DNA from: JBEIHI01 sp964655245
GTDB lineage: Bacteria; Bdellovibrionota; UBA2394
Direction of reading: 5' to 3'
DNA length: 64,000 nucleotides
Assembly: GCA_964655245.1 (NCBI GenBank)
Contig: CAZZLQ010000003.1
Span: 7,521 to 71,520 of the forward strand
Under the pieces are notes generated by a model. The model saw nothing but the letters and a program-made list of their open reading frames with translations. It did no database searches and had not been told where the DNA came from. Positions 1-8,508 of this stretch are shown piece by piece. The position numbers and the translations under genes are program-made. The number at the start of each line of letters is the position of its first letter. Positions within the stretch are counted from its first letter, which is position 1.

Positions 1-827
1 TTGAGAGTCTTGTCGATGTTCTGTCCGAACTTGATGCCGCTCAGAGCCTTGCCGAAATCAGTGCAACCCACGGCTGGACCACACCCGTCACATCAAATAG
101 CGCACAAAGCATCTTTGATCTGAAGGACGGCGTTCATCCCCTCACTCATCCGTTTGTTCCTTTGAGCTTTGTTTTGGATTCTCACAAGCAATCTTTGATT
201 TTGCTTACCGGCCCCAATATGGCTGGAAAGAGCACACTCATGAGAGTGTCTGCCCTGTGTGCATTGCTGCATCAAATCGGCTCTGATGTGCCGGCTCAGA
301 GTTTTGAAGCGAGCTTGTTTGATCGCATCATGTGTCGAATGGGTGCTCAAGATGACTTGGTTTCGGGACAAAGTACGTTCTTTGTCGAAATGAAAGAAGT
401 CTCTCAAATGATTCAAGGAGCCAGCGCTAAGAGCTTTTTGCTGTTTGATGAGATTGGCCGGGGAACTTCGACCTTTGATGGGATGGCACTCGCGTGGGCG
501 ATCACGGAAGCTGTTCATGATCTTCGATCTCTGGGAATCATTGCCACTCACTATCTTGAAATGGCTGCACTCGAAGATCAGTGCGCTCGCTTGAAGGCTT
601 ATCACTTGGGGGTTGAGGAATCGAAAGGGCAACTTCTCTTCACCCGACGATTGCAATCGGGTCCAGCCTCAAGAAGTTATGGAATTCAAGTCGCTCGACT
701 TGCGCAGCTACCAGAGGGAATTTTGCGGCGAGCTCAGGAGCGACTTCAAAGTCTTGAAGAAGCGCCCAAGGCAAAGTCAAAACAACTAAAGCTTTTTCAA
801 TTTCCCTCTCCATCTGATCAGAGTTGA
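1..827 (+). CDS. mutS: MutS-family DNA mismatch repair ATPase, C-terminal part (5' end outside window)
   Basis: The reading frame is open from base 3 and continues upstream of the window, so only the last 274 residues or so are present. They form the ABC-type ATPase domain of MutS: Walker A GPNMAGKST, a Walker B / signature stretch LLFDEIGRGTSTFDG, and the switch histidine in IATHYLEM. MutS dimers recognise mismatched bases and use ATP to recruit MutL. The usual MutS C-terminal helix-turn-helix follows the ATPase (SRSYGIQVARLAQLPEGILRRA), which favours MutS1 over MutS2, since MutS2 would end in a Smr domain. The stop codon overlaps a possible TTG start of the next gene, so the two are probably co-transcribed. 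The clamp and mismatch-binding domains cannot be checked here. Confidence 0.93.
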   Translation, partial: ESLVDVLSELDAAQSLAEISATHGWTTPVTSNSAQSIFDLKDGVHPLTHPFVPLSFVLDSHKQSLILLTGPNMAGKSTLMRVSALCALLHQIGSDVPAQSFEASLFDRIMCRMGAQDDLVSGQSTFFVEMKEVSQMIQGASAKSFLLFDEIGRGTSTFDGMALAWAITEAVHDLRSLGIIATHYLEMAALEDQCARLKAYHLGVEESKGQLLFTRRLQSGPASRSYGIQVARLAQLPEGILRRAQERLQSLEEAPKAKSKQLKLFQFPSPSDQS

Positions 828-829
828 AT

Positions 830-1228
830 ATGAGTCAGGCCATTGGACGATGTTACGACCTTCAAAGCCTCTTTCAGCGACTCAACAAACTTTATTTTGA
901 TAGCAGTCTTGAGCTGGAAGTCCGCTGGTCTCAGCGCGAAGTTCCTCGTGCCACCCGCAAAGTGATCCTGGGCCGATTTATGCCCAAGGATAAACTCATC
1001 GTTCTTTCTCGCCGTCTGGATAATCCCCGGGTGCCACTTTACTTTGTGGAGCATGTGCTTTTTCACGAGATGCTTCACGCCGTCTTTCCGCGAGACGATC
1101 ATCGTATGCATACGGAATCATTTAGAAAATTTGAACGGATGCACCCTGATTACGAGCGAGCCCTTGAATGGGAAAAGAGCTCTATCAAAGTTCTTTTTGA
1201 AAAGTCTCAGACCAGCTTGCCGCTGTGA
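830..1228 (+). CDS. SprT-like zinc metalloprotease-domain protein
   Basis: A 132-residue protein with the zinc-metalloprotease signature HEMLH (HExxH) followed by a further His in DDHRMHTESF, which resembles the SprT/Spartan peptidase core. The N-terminal part (LQRLNKLYFDSSLE) also fits the SprT-like family. I chose the ATG at 830; a TTG six bases upstream (824) would overlap the mutS stop. Some SprT-like proteins degrade DNA-protein crosslinks, and its place directly behind mutS would fit a DNA-repair role. That is inference, because the bacterial members are poorly characterised. The C-terminal zinc-ribbon of longer SprT proteins is absent. Confidence 0.8.
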   Translation: MSQAIGRCYDLQSLFQRLNKLYFDSSLELEVRWSQREVPRATRKVILGRFMPKDKLIVLSRRLDNPRVPLYFVEHVLFHEMLHAVFPRDDHRMHTESFRKFERMHPDYERALEWEKSSIKVLFEKSQTSLPL

Positions 1229-1231
1229 AGA

Positions 1232-1432
1232 CTAAGAGTGTTTTTCGTCGTCTTTTTTGGCTTCGTCTTTTTTGGGAGTCACATCGATCGCATCAGGCTC
1301 TTTCATCGCTTTCTTGAAATTGCGAATGCCTTGTCCAATGCCTGCGCCGAGCTGAGGCAACTTCGAAGCACCAAAAAGTAAAAACAAAATTCCAGCCAAA
1401 ATGATAAGTTCCGTAGTACCTAATCCAAACAT
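1232..1432 (-). CDS. tatA: Sec-independent (Tat) translocase subunit TatA
   Basis: A 66-residue protein with the complete TatA plan: a short N-terminal membrane helix (ELIILAGILFLLFG), the FGASKLPQLG hinge, an amphipathic helix (GIGQGIRNFKKAMKE) and a charged Lys/Glu/Asp tail. TatA oligomers form the pore that exports folded proteins with twin-arginine signals across the inner membrane. It is a single gene here, with no tatB or tatC beside it. It converges on the SprT-like gene with a 3-base gap and is divergent from ftsK, so the 139-base region 1433-1571 must hold both promoters; I could not identify a clear one. Confidence 0.96.
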   Translation of the reverse strand: MFGLGTTELIILAGILFLLFGASKLPQLGAGIGQGIRNFKKAMKEPDAIDVTPKKDEAKKDDEKHS

Positions 1433-1571
1433 CGCTAATCCTCTGTCAATCTCTCCAGTTTTTTGCCTCTGAGATTATTCTCTCACATCACCCTATTTCG
1501 AACCAGACTTGACGCGCCAAGTCATCGAAATTTCTCAATTAAATGAGGGATTTTCGGTAGACTGACTTTGC

Positions 1572-4073
1572 ATGCAGTCTAGCATCAAAGCGGAGCGAGG
1601 GGCGAAACCCTTAGGGGCTATTATTTTAATCGTTGTCGGTCTCTACACTCTTTTGAGTCTGGTGACTTATTCCGAAAGTGATCCTTCATGGAACTTCTCA
1701 AGTTCTGATGTCGACAAGATTCACAATTGGGGAGGACTCGTTGGAAGCTGGTTTGCCGACTCACTTCTACAGATCTTTGGAGTCGTGGCCTATCTTCTGA
1801 CCTTCGGCGCAATCTTGGCTGGAGTGCAACTACTCAGATCAAAAACGATTTTGATTTCTGAACTTGCTCGCAAAAATCAAAAGCCCCACTGGGCGATTCC
1901 AACAGCGATTGCCATCATGGCGCTTTGTCTCTCAGGCCTGCTTTCCATGATTCCCGTTGAAATCTATCACGAGCTCTCTCTTGGTGGAGTCCTGGGATTT
2001 TTGCTCGCAAAAGCTTCTGTGTGGGCTTTCAGCTCTGTGGGTGCCGTGATTATTTTGATGGGAGCTCTCTGGGCAGGGCTCTTTCTTCTAACGGATCGAA
2101 TTTGGGTCGATCAAATTCTCAAACTCCCCATGGGTGAGTGGATGAACAGCCTCAAGGCAAGCATCGCAGAGTGGAGAGGCGAAACCCTCGACGCTCTCAA
2201 GTCCATCAAGTCTCTCAAAAAAGCAGGACCACAGGTTCATCAGATCAAAGTGGATGCAGCAAAGTCCGTCGCACCTGCACCCAAATCTTCTGAGGGCGCA
2301 CCTCTTCAGAAAAAACTCGAGGATCTTTTTAAAAAGCGATCAGAGGAGAGGCCTGCTCATTCGGTTGATTCCAAGACAGGTGAAGTTTTAGAGACCAAGA
2401 GCCTGCGTGAAGAGCCTGTTGAGTTTGAAGCCAAGGCTCCTTCGCGAAATGAGCCCAAGGTTGTTGTGCCTCGTGAAGTTCCACACAAAAAACGAGCGAC
2501 CGAGAAGCGAGAGATTGGAAAGTTTGAACTGCCATCGTTGCAGCTTTTGGATCTACCTCAAGAAACCGGATTTGAAATCTCCAAGGAAGAGCTCATTGCC
2601 AACTCACGAGCGCTCGAACAAAAGCTTTTGGACTTCGGAGTTCAAGGTCATGTGTCAAACATTCGACCGGGTCCAATCATTACGCTCTATGAGTTTGAGC
2701 CGGCGGCCGGGGTCAAAGTGAAGAACATCCTGAATCTCACCGATGATTTGAAGTTGGCCATGAAGTCGACCTCGATTCGTATCTTGGCTCCGATTCCTGG
2801 AAAAGCCGCTGTTGGAATTGAGATTCCCAATCCGCGTCGACAGCCTGTTTACTTACGAGAGATTCTCCAGTCGGCATTGTTTCAAAACTCTCAAAGCCCT
2901 CTCATCATGGGGATGGGAAAGAGTACATCGGGTGAGCCCTATGTGGCTGATCTTGCCAAGATGCCTCACCTTCTCATTGCGGGAGCCACGGGGTCTGGAA
3001 AGTCCGTCGGGCTCAATGCCATGATTGTAAGCATGCTTTTTAAAACAGCACCTGAGGATCTCAAGTTCATCATGATTGATCCCAAGATGCTTGAACTTTC
3101 GGTCTATGACGGAATTCCCCACCTGCTGTTGCCTGTGGTGACGGATCCCAAAAAGGCTGCTCGTGCTCTGGCCTGGGCCGTCAAAGAGATGGAGCGTCGA
3201 TACAAACTCATCTCAAGTTTGGGCGCTCGAAATCTCAAGTCCTACAATGACAAAGTTGAAAAGCTTTCAGCCGAGGAACTTCGACAAGAACTGCAACGAG
3301 CCGCTGAATCCGAAGCAACCACATCCGCGATCTTCCAAGATGCCGAGGAAGAAGCACAGAAGGCATTACAAGATGCCGCTCTTCAGGAGGCTGGCCTTGA
3401 TCACTATGTGAAGCTACCCAACATCGTCGTTGTTATTGATGAGTTGGCAGACTTGATCATGGTTGCTGCACGTGAAGTGGAAGAAAGCATCGCACGACTC
3501 GCTCAAATGGCTCGTGCCGCAGGCATTCATTTGATGATTGCGACTCAACGACCGTCTGTCGATGTCATCACGGGAGTAATCAAAGCAAATCTTCCGACAC
3601 GCTGTGCGTTCCAAGTCGCTTCCAAAGTGGATTCTCGAACGATCATTGACTCGATCGGAGCTGAGAACTTGATTGGCGAGGGAGATATGCTCTTCCTTCC
3701 TCCAGGAACCAGTCGATTGGAGAGATTACATGGTCCCTTTATCTCCGAGGATGAAATCGCTCGAGTCGTCCGCCATCTCAAGAGTCAGGCGGCTGCTGAC
3801 TATAGCACTGACATCAATCTCGAAGATCCCGAAGCTCGGGACTTGGATGACGGAATGGACGGAGACATCGACGATGAGCTTTATGATCAGGCTCTTTCCG
3901 TGGTCTTTGAAACCAAAGCACCATCAGCCAGCATGCTTCAGAGACGGCTTCGTATTGGATACAATCGAGCCGCTCGTTTGATTGAGAGAATGGAGCGAGA
4001 AGGAATTGTTTCAGCTCCTCAGGCTGGCGGTAAAGGTCGAGAGCTCCTGGTTACGCCAAGCTACGAATCCTAA
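1572..4073 (+). CDS. ftsK: DNA translocase FtsK/SpoIIIE
   Basis: An 833-residue septal DNA pump. About four membrane helices lie in residues 15-175, followed by a charged linker (about 200-330), then the alpha/beta motor with Walker A GATGSGKS (471-478) and Walker B IVVVIDE (617-623), and a C-terminal winged-helix gamma domain (ASMLQRRLRIGYNRAARLIERME). FtsK coordinates the last step of chromosome segregation with division and activates XerCD recombination at dif through the gamma domain. The region between Walker A and Walker B carries an unusual, highly charged helical stretch of about 45 residues (about 566-612, rich in Glu, Ala and Gln) where most FtsK proteins have a short link before LPYIVVVIDE. 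The ATG start has no clear ribosome-binding site. The 3' end overlaps the convergent gene by 4 bases. Confidence 0.97.
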   Translation: MQSSIKAERGAKPLGAIILIVVGLYTLLSLVTYSESDPSWNFSSSDVDKIHNWGGLVGSWFADSLLQIFGVVAYLLTFGAILAGVQLLRSKTILISELARKNQKPHWAIPTAIAIMALCLSGLLSMIPVEIYHELSLGGVLGFLLAKASVWAFSSVGAVIILMGALWAGLFLLTDRIWVDQILKLPMGEWMNSLKASIAEWRGETLDALKSIKSLKKAGPQVHQIKVDAAKSVAPAPKSSEGAPLQKKLEDLFKKRSEERPAHSVDSKTGEVLETKSLREEPVEFEAKAPSRNEPKVVVPREVPHKKRATEKREIGKFELPSLQLLDLPQETGFEISKEELIANSRALEQKLLDFGVQGHVSNIRPGPIITLYEFEPAAGVKVKNILNLTDDLKLAMKSTSIRILAPIPGKAAVGIEIPNPRRQPVYLREILQSALFQNSQSPLIMGMGKSTSGEPYVADLAKMPHLLIAGATGSGKSVGLNAMIVSMLFKTAPEDLKFIMIDPKMLELSVYDGIPHLLLPVVTDPKKAARALAWAVKEMERRYKLISSLGARNLKSYNDKVEKLSAEELRQELQRAAESEATTSAIFQDAEEEAQKALQDAALQEAGLDHYVKLPNIVVVIDELADLIMVAAREVEESIARLAQMARAAGIHLMIATQRPSVDVITGVIKANLPTRCAFQVASKVDSRTIIDSIGAENLIGEGDMLFLPPGTSRLERLHGPFISEDEIARVVRHLKSQAAADYSTDINLEDPEARDLDDGMDGDIDDELYDQALSVVFETKAPSASMLQRRLRIGYNRAARLIERMEREGIVSAPQAGGKGRELLVTPSYES

Positions 4074-4978
4074 AGATGGAATCGGATACCAAGTGCCACG
4101 ATGAGTTGGGTTGGCCATCCGCCATTGGTGAAGTACTGACTCCAATTGCTTTGAGCGTTATATCCAAAGACAAAACTTTCGAACTCTGTGGCTAGAGTGA
4201 GCGCGAACTTAGGATACGCGTAGAAAAAAGTATCCGCGCCATATCTCACAACGAATCGACCTTCGTTGAATTTGGCGTTACTCGCTCGTCCGGCCCAGCC
4301 CATGGCTGCCATCGGAGCAATCTCGATTCGAATCGACTCTTCTGTTGTAAGTCGAAAGTACTGCTTATAAGTCGCCATGAATCCTAGAATTTGATCGTCT
4401 CCATTACGATAGGCCAACAGAGCTCCAAACTCCTTGTCGGCTCGCCATCGGTAGTCCCCAATGAAATCAAACGAGGCTTGATTGTTGCGTCGATTGACAT
4501 TGAAAGCACCTCCCCCCGAAAAACCCAGAGAGATAGTTCCGACGGCCGTTGTCTGACTCGAAAGTTCTGACATGACGACTTCCTGACTTTTGGGTCCTGA
4601 AGGATTAGAAATCGCTGACGGGAACTCAAAGTTTTTCTTGGGAGTTAGCTCCGGAGTGGCCTCCTCAGGTGAAGGAATCAAGGCTGGCGCAGGCGTTGGA
4701 AGGCTGGGTGCCGAAGCAGGAGCTGGCTCTTCGGCTGGCTGCGCAAAAGGATCCGAAAACCGAGGCCGACTGGGAGAGCTTGAGGGTGCTGGTGACTGTG
4801 GTGCAGGCGATGGGCGCTGCTCAGTCGGTGGATTCGCGGAAGGCTCAAGAGGCTGAAGCTCCTCAACGGGTTGTTCGCTCGCAAAGGGATCTGGTGGGGG
4901 CTCTAAGCTCTCGCTTTCCTGAGCCCAGAGATTTGAAAATTGAACAAAAAACAACAGACCAAAAGATAAAAATCTCAT
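4070..4978 (-). CDS. Exported proline-rich protein with C-terminal beta-barrel-like region
   Basis: A 302-residue protein with a signal peptide (MRFLSFGLLFFVQFSNLWAQ). Next comes a low-complexity segment rich in Pro, Ala, Ser and Glu (about residues 20-115). The C-terminal half of about 160 residues has alternating aromatic and polar residues and ends in GIRFHL, as expected of a small outer-membrane beta-barrel. I do not recognise a named family. It is the last gene of the kinase-regulator operon: its ATG overlaps the response-regulator stop by 4 bases, so it is probably co-translated and could be an output or sensor partner of that system. The proline-rich stretch may span the periplasm or bind peptidoglycan, but nothing in the sequence proves this. 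Confidence 0.7.
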   Translation of the reverse strand: MRFLSFGLLFFVQFSNLWAQESESLEPPPDPFASEQPVEELQPLEPSANPPTEQRPSPAPQSPAPSSSPSRPRFSDPFAQPAEEPAPASAPSLPTPAPALIPSPEEATPELTPKKNFEFPSAISNPSGPKSQEVVMSELSSQTTAVGTISLGFSGGGAFNVNRRNNQASFDFIGDYRWRADKEFGALLAYRNGDDQILGFMATYKQYFRLTTEESIRIEIAPMAAMGWAGRASNAKFNEGRFVVRYGADTFFYAYPKFALTLATEFESFVFGYNAQSNWSQYFTNGGWPTQLIVALGIRFHL

Positions 4979-6258
4979 TCTGAGGAACCTTCTCGAAGTT
5001 GATATTGCTTCATCCTAAGCTCTAGGATTCTTCGAGTTGTTCCGAGTGTCAATGCAATCTCTGTGTTGCTCTGGTCAGGAAACTTTTCCAAAGCTCGTTG
5101 AATGAGCTCCTTTTCCAGAGATTCCTTCAAAAACTCGAGGCGGTTCCAGCCGTTCTCAATAGGAATCGTAAAAGGCAACAAGGCCTTAAGCTCTCCCAGG
5201 TCAAAGTGAATGTCCGATTCAGTAATCAGCTGAGCCTTGGCTTCGAGTGCCGCTCGCTCCAAAACCTGCTCGAGCTGTCGAACGTTGCCTGGATAGTTAA
5301 ACGTCTTGAGCTTAGCCATGGCTGCTGGATGAACATCCAACTTCTTCGCCTGAAACTTAGCGGCCAATCCCTGACAAAGGTGGCCAACGAGCGCTTCAAA
5401 ATCTTCCGCCCTTTCTCGCAAAGACGGAACCTTAAGAACCATGGATGTGACAGCCTGAAACAAATCTTCTCGAAAATCACTTCGGCGCTGAAGCTCAACA
5501 CCGGAACTCACCGAGCCAATCAGTCGCACCTTGCCCTCTTGAATCAAATCCCAAACCCGATCCTGAAGTCGCGTCGACAGACTCAAGACCTCCGCTACAA
5601 ACAATGTGCCCGCTTTACTCAAATTTTGAGTCACAAGGGGCGAATCCTCATCATGAGCTCGACCATCCACAGCAACAAAAGGCTTCTTTGATCTCTGAGA
5701 AGTTTCATGCATCCAACGAGCAGCTCGGCCCTTGCCAACACCTGTCTCACCCATCAAGAGGAGCGGAGTGGAAAGATCTTTGAGCTTTTCCGACTTAACC
5801 AAAAACTCCTGCATGATCCGTGAGTTACAAATCCAACCTGAGGGCATGGACCTCGATTCACCCGACGTCAGTCCCTTGGACTGAATGGCTCTTTTCACAA
5901 TCGAAAACAGATCATCATTTTCAAAAGGTTTAACCAGATACTCGAAAGCACCTTTGTGCATGGCTTCGACCGCCTGAGGGACGCTCGAAAAAGCCGTAAT
6001 CACAATTACGGGGATCTCTGGTCGCTGAGCCCGAAGTCTTTCGAGAAAACTAATTCCGGACTCTTCAGGCATACAAACATCGGTAACGATGCAATCCACC
6101 GATCCCCACTTTTGAAGATATTCATCAGCCTCAGGAACCGAATAGGCCTTGAGCACTTGTCCCAAGGGCTTAAGTAAAAGCTCCAAAGAACGCACCATGG
6201 CCACTTCATCGTCAACGACCATGATGAGAGGAGACTTAGTTTTAGAGTCGGCTGACAT
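4975..6258 (-). CDS. NtrC-like response regulator with a degenerate AAA+ domain
   Basis: A 427-residue protein. The receiver domain (residues 10-125) keeps the acidic pair D16/D17, the phospho-acceptor D60 and K110. A sigma-54-activator-type AAA+ domain follows, with Walker A GETGVGKG (170-177) and an arginine-finger-like FREDLF, then a Fis-like C-terminal helix-turn-helix. Two hallmarks are missing: there is no GAFTGA loop in the stretch between Walker A and Walker B, and Walker B reads GTLFVAEV, with Ala in place of the catalytic Asp. It is therefore unlikely to open sigma-54 promoters and may act as a DNA-binding or structural regulator. I chose the start at 6258 because GGAG lies 6 bases upstream; an ATG at 6270 lacks such a site. 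It overlaps the kinase gene and the next gene. Confidence 0.87.
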   Translation of the reverse strand: MSADSKTKSPLIMVVDDEVAMVRSLELLLKPLGQVLKAYSVPEADEYLQKWGSVDCIVTDVCMPEESGISFLERLRAQRPEIPVIVITAFSSVPQAVEAMHKGAFEYLVKPFENDDLFSIVKRAIQSKGLTSGESRSMPSGWICNSRIMQEFLVKSEKLKDLSTPLLLMGETGVGKGRAARWMHETSQRSKKPFVAVDGRAHDEDSPLVTQNLSKAGTLFVAEVLSLSTRLQDRVWDLIQEGKVRLIGSVSSGVELQRRSDFREDLFQAVTSMVLKVPSLRERAEDFEALVGHLCQGLAAKFQAKKLDVHPAAMAKLKTFNYPGNVRQLEQVLERAALEAKAQLITESDIHFDLGELKALLPFTIPIENGWNRLEFLKESLEKELIQRALEKFPDQSNTEIALTLGTTRRILELRMKQYQLREGSSE

Positions 6259-8482
6259 GATCGACTCCATTCAAAACAAATCCCGACGAAAAAACGAGGT
6301 TAAAAGTGGCACCCTGACTACCGGGCCGACTTTCTGTTTTGATGTGCGCGTGATTTCGGTCCACAAACGACATCACTTGAGCGAGTCCTAGACCCGTGCC
6401 CGACGGCTTGGTTGTCACGAAGGGCTTAAAGATATCGACGTTCTTGGGAAGGCCAGGCCCCTTATCCGTCACCTCAATGCTAAACTGATCTCCATTCAAC
6501 AAAAGCGTGACCTTTACCCAAGGGCTCCCCACTTCAAAAGCGTTCATCACAAGATTAAGCAAGGCTTGTCGGAAACTTTCCTTCTCCGTCCACAAAATCA
6601 ACGCGTCAGTGTCTGCAAATCCGCGGCGCTCCATCACCAGCTCGCGATCTGGGAATCGGCTCTCACACTGATCCTTGAGATAGTAAAGAATCTCATCCAG
6701 CAGCACTTTCTCTTTGTGCTCAACCTTACCGGATTGATCAAAGATCCCCTGCACGGTGGAGGTCACTCGCTTGACTTCGTTTTGGATGGTCTCCACAAGC
6801 TCTTCGGCCTCTTCGTCAGCCTTGAGACGATTTTTTAAAAGTCCCGAGCAGACTTTGATAATGGCGAGAGGGTTTTTAAGCTCATGGGCAAGAAGCGCCT
6901 GCATTCGCCCCACAGCGAGTAAGCCCTGCTGAAGAGCGATGAACTCTCGCAAGGCCAAAGCCTCTAGGCATCGCGAAAGCAAAATCAAAACCTCAGCCCA
7001 CTCAGGAGAAGTGGCAGGGTCAAATGCGAGCTGATCGCCCCCATCAAAGTGAATCTCACCGATCGCCACATCCCCGCGCATGAGAATGTTTCGATAAAGT
7101 CCCTCTTTGATCCGACTACTTTGCGGATACAGATGTCCGGATTCAAACGTCCAGATTTCCTCGTTCTCCGCCGTCCAAGCTCGGGTGGGGTCTTTGAAAA
7201 ATCGAATCTGAAGATCCTTCATCGCTAAAAATGTTTCACAGTGCGCAAAAAATTTATTCAAAAACTCTTCAAGAGAGTGAGCCTCTTCAAAGAAGGTGTT
7301 GACCGGGGGGTACTTCACTTTGGTTTTGATCAAGGTGTGAATACTCTCTTCAATCCAATTGGAGACGGGGCGAGCCAAAGCGATCACGACGATGGAAATC
7401 GCCACCCACAGCATCCAATGATCTCGCGAGTTGCTAAACCACGACGACCAACCCAATCCCACAAGAAGTGCAAAACTCGCAGCCACCGTAATCAAGGCAA
7501 TTTGATGCAGACCTCGTCGAAATGCTCGCTCAATCTCAAGCACGTTAGACTTCAAGAAAATAGCCAAGAACGCAGAGGGGAAAATCAAAGAGATGGCGAG
7601 GATCCTCTCGATGGAAATCCGTGGGCCCTCCCAAACAAATGCGACGAAGATTCCTGAGACGGCAAGAAAGCTCACAAACAAAACAACACTCAAAAGACGG
7701 GCACGTCTTCGAGCCCAGAAATCTCTTGAGGTAAAAACTGTGTTCCCAAAAATCCCCAGCGCGAGAATGAAACAAACCGCCACAAAGTACATATGGAAAT
7801 CCTCGAGCGATCGAAAGCTGGAAAGAACAGCGGCAACACCGTATCCACCCCCCAGAACGAGACGACGAAGCCAAGGCTGACCCTTCTGCTTGGGATAAGA
7901 CATCGACAGATGCACGAGGGCAAAACTCAACAGCGGAACAACGAGTGAAAGCCCAATAGGCGCCCCAAAGGTCAACATGGGAAAGAGTCCCAGGAAAACT
8001 AAGCTCAGCAACATACATAAACTTGAGAAGACAACAATGGCTTCACGATTGGTTCGATTCGCCCCTCGCTGCAAAAGCACACCAATGGCGAAACTCAAAA
8101 AAATCAAAGATAGGGCCAGCGGAATCACAAAAAGCGTGAGAACGGATTGACGTGAGTGTCGCTTCAACTTGGTCGAAACAATCTGCTCCGCGCCCTGACG
8201 CTCGATGGTGATTTTGACAATATCGCCAGACTTCTTACCTTTAAGAAAATCGCGAACACTTTTGAGACTTAAGGGGCGTCCCTCGACAGCAACCACTCGA
8301 TCGCCGGGCTGTAAAATCTGAGGTTTATGGAACCATTCCTCGTATTGAACAACGGAAACACGACCGTTAGGCCCGGAGAAGAAATCAAATCGCGCGGACT
8401 TTTGGTTGTGAGTGAAATAATAGCTCGACCAGGCCGCCACAAGACCCCAAACAACAACGACGGCTAGAACTCTCCACCTCAT
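6242..8482 (-). CDS. Membrane histidine kinase with PDZ-like sensor and multi-helix membrane domain
   Basis: A 746-residue sensor kinase. It has one N-terminal membrane helix, then a PDZ-like periplasmic domain (about residues 30-105, with LQPGDRVVAVEGRPL). About eight further hydrophobic helices fill residues 115-360, and a GAF-like cytoplasmic region follows. The HisKA domain has the phospho-acceptor H533 in HELKNP, and the HATPase domain carries N-box LLNLVMNAFE, DKGPGLP and GTGLGLAQ. PDZ domains bind exposed C-termini, so an envelope-protein stress signal is plausible (inference). The gene precedes and overlaps its likely partner response regulator. The ribosome-binding site AGAGAGG lies in a short imperfect duplication just upstream (8484-8512). 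Confidence 0.92.
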   Translation of the reverse strand: MRWRVLAVVVVWGLVAAWSSYYFTHNQKSARFDFFSGPNGRVSVVQYEEWFHKPQILQPGDRVVAVEGRPLSLKSVRDFLKGKKSGDIVKITIERQGAEQIVSTKLKRHSRQSVLTLFVIPLALSLIFLSFAIGVLLQRGANRTNREAIVVFSSLCMLLSLVFLGLFPMLTFGAPIGLSLVVPLLSFALVHLSMSYPKQKGQPWLRRLVLGGGYGVAAVLSSFRSLEDFHMYFVAVCFILALGIFGNTVFTSRDFWARRRARLLSVVLFVSFLAVSGIFVAFVWEGPRISIERILAISLIFPSAFLAIFLKSNVLEIERAFRRGLHQIALITVAASFALLVGLGWSSWFSNSRDHWMLWVAISIVVIALARPVSNWIEESIHTLIKTKVKYPPVNTFFEEAHSLEEFLNKFFAHCETFLAMKDLQIRFFKDPTRAWTAENEEIWTFESGHLYPQSSRIKEGLYRNILMRGDVAIGEIHFDGGDQLAFDPATSPEWAEVLILLSRCLEALALREFIALQQGLLAVGRMQALLAHELKNPLAIIKVCSGLLKNRLKADEEAEELVETIQNEVKRVTSTVQGIFDQSGKVEHKEKVLLDEILYYLKDQCESRFPDRELVMERRGFADTDALILWTEKESFRQALLNLVMNAFEVGSPWVKVTLLLNGDQFSIEVTDKGPGLPKNVDIFKPFVTTKPSGTGLGLAQVMSFVDRNHAHIKTESRPGSQGATFNLVFSSGFVLNGVDHVSRL

Positions 8483-8508
8483 GATGCGCCTCTCTATATA
8501 ATGCGCCT

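Noticed and set aside
6242..6270. Response-regulator start at the upstream ATG (6270)
   Set aside because: No ribosome-binding site precedes it; the ATG at 6258 has GGAG at proper spacing.
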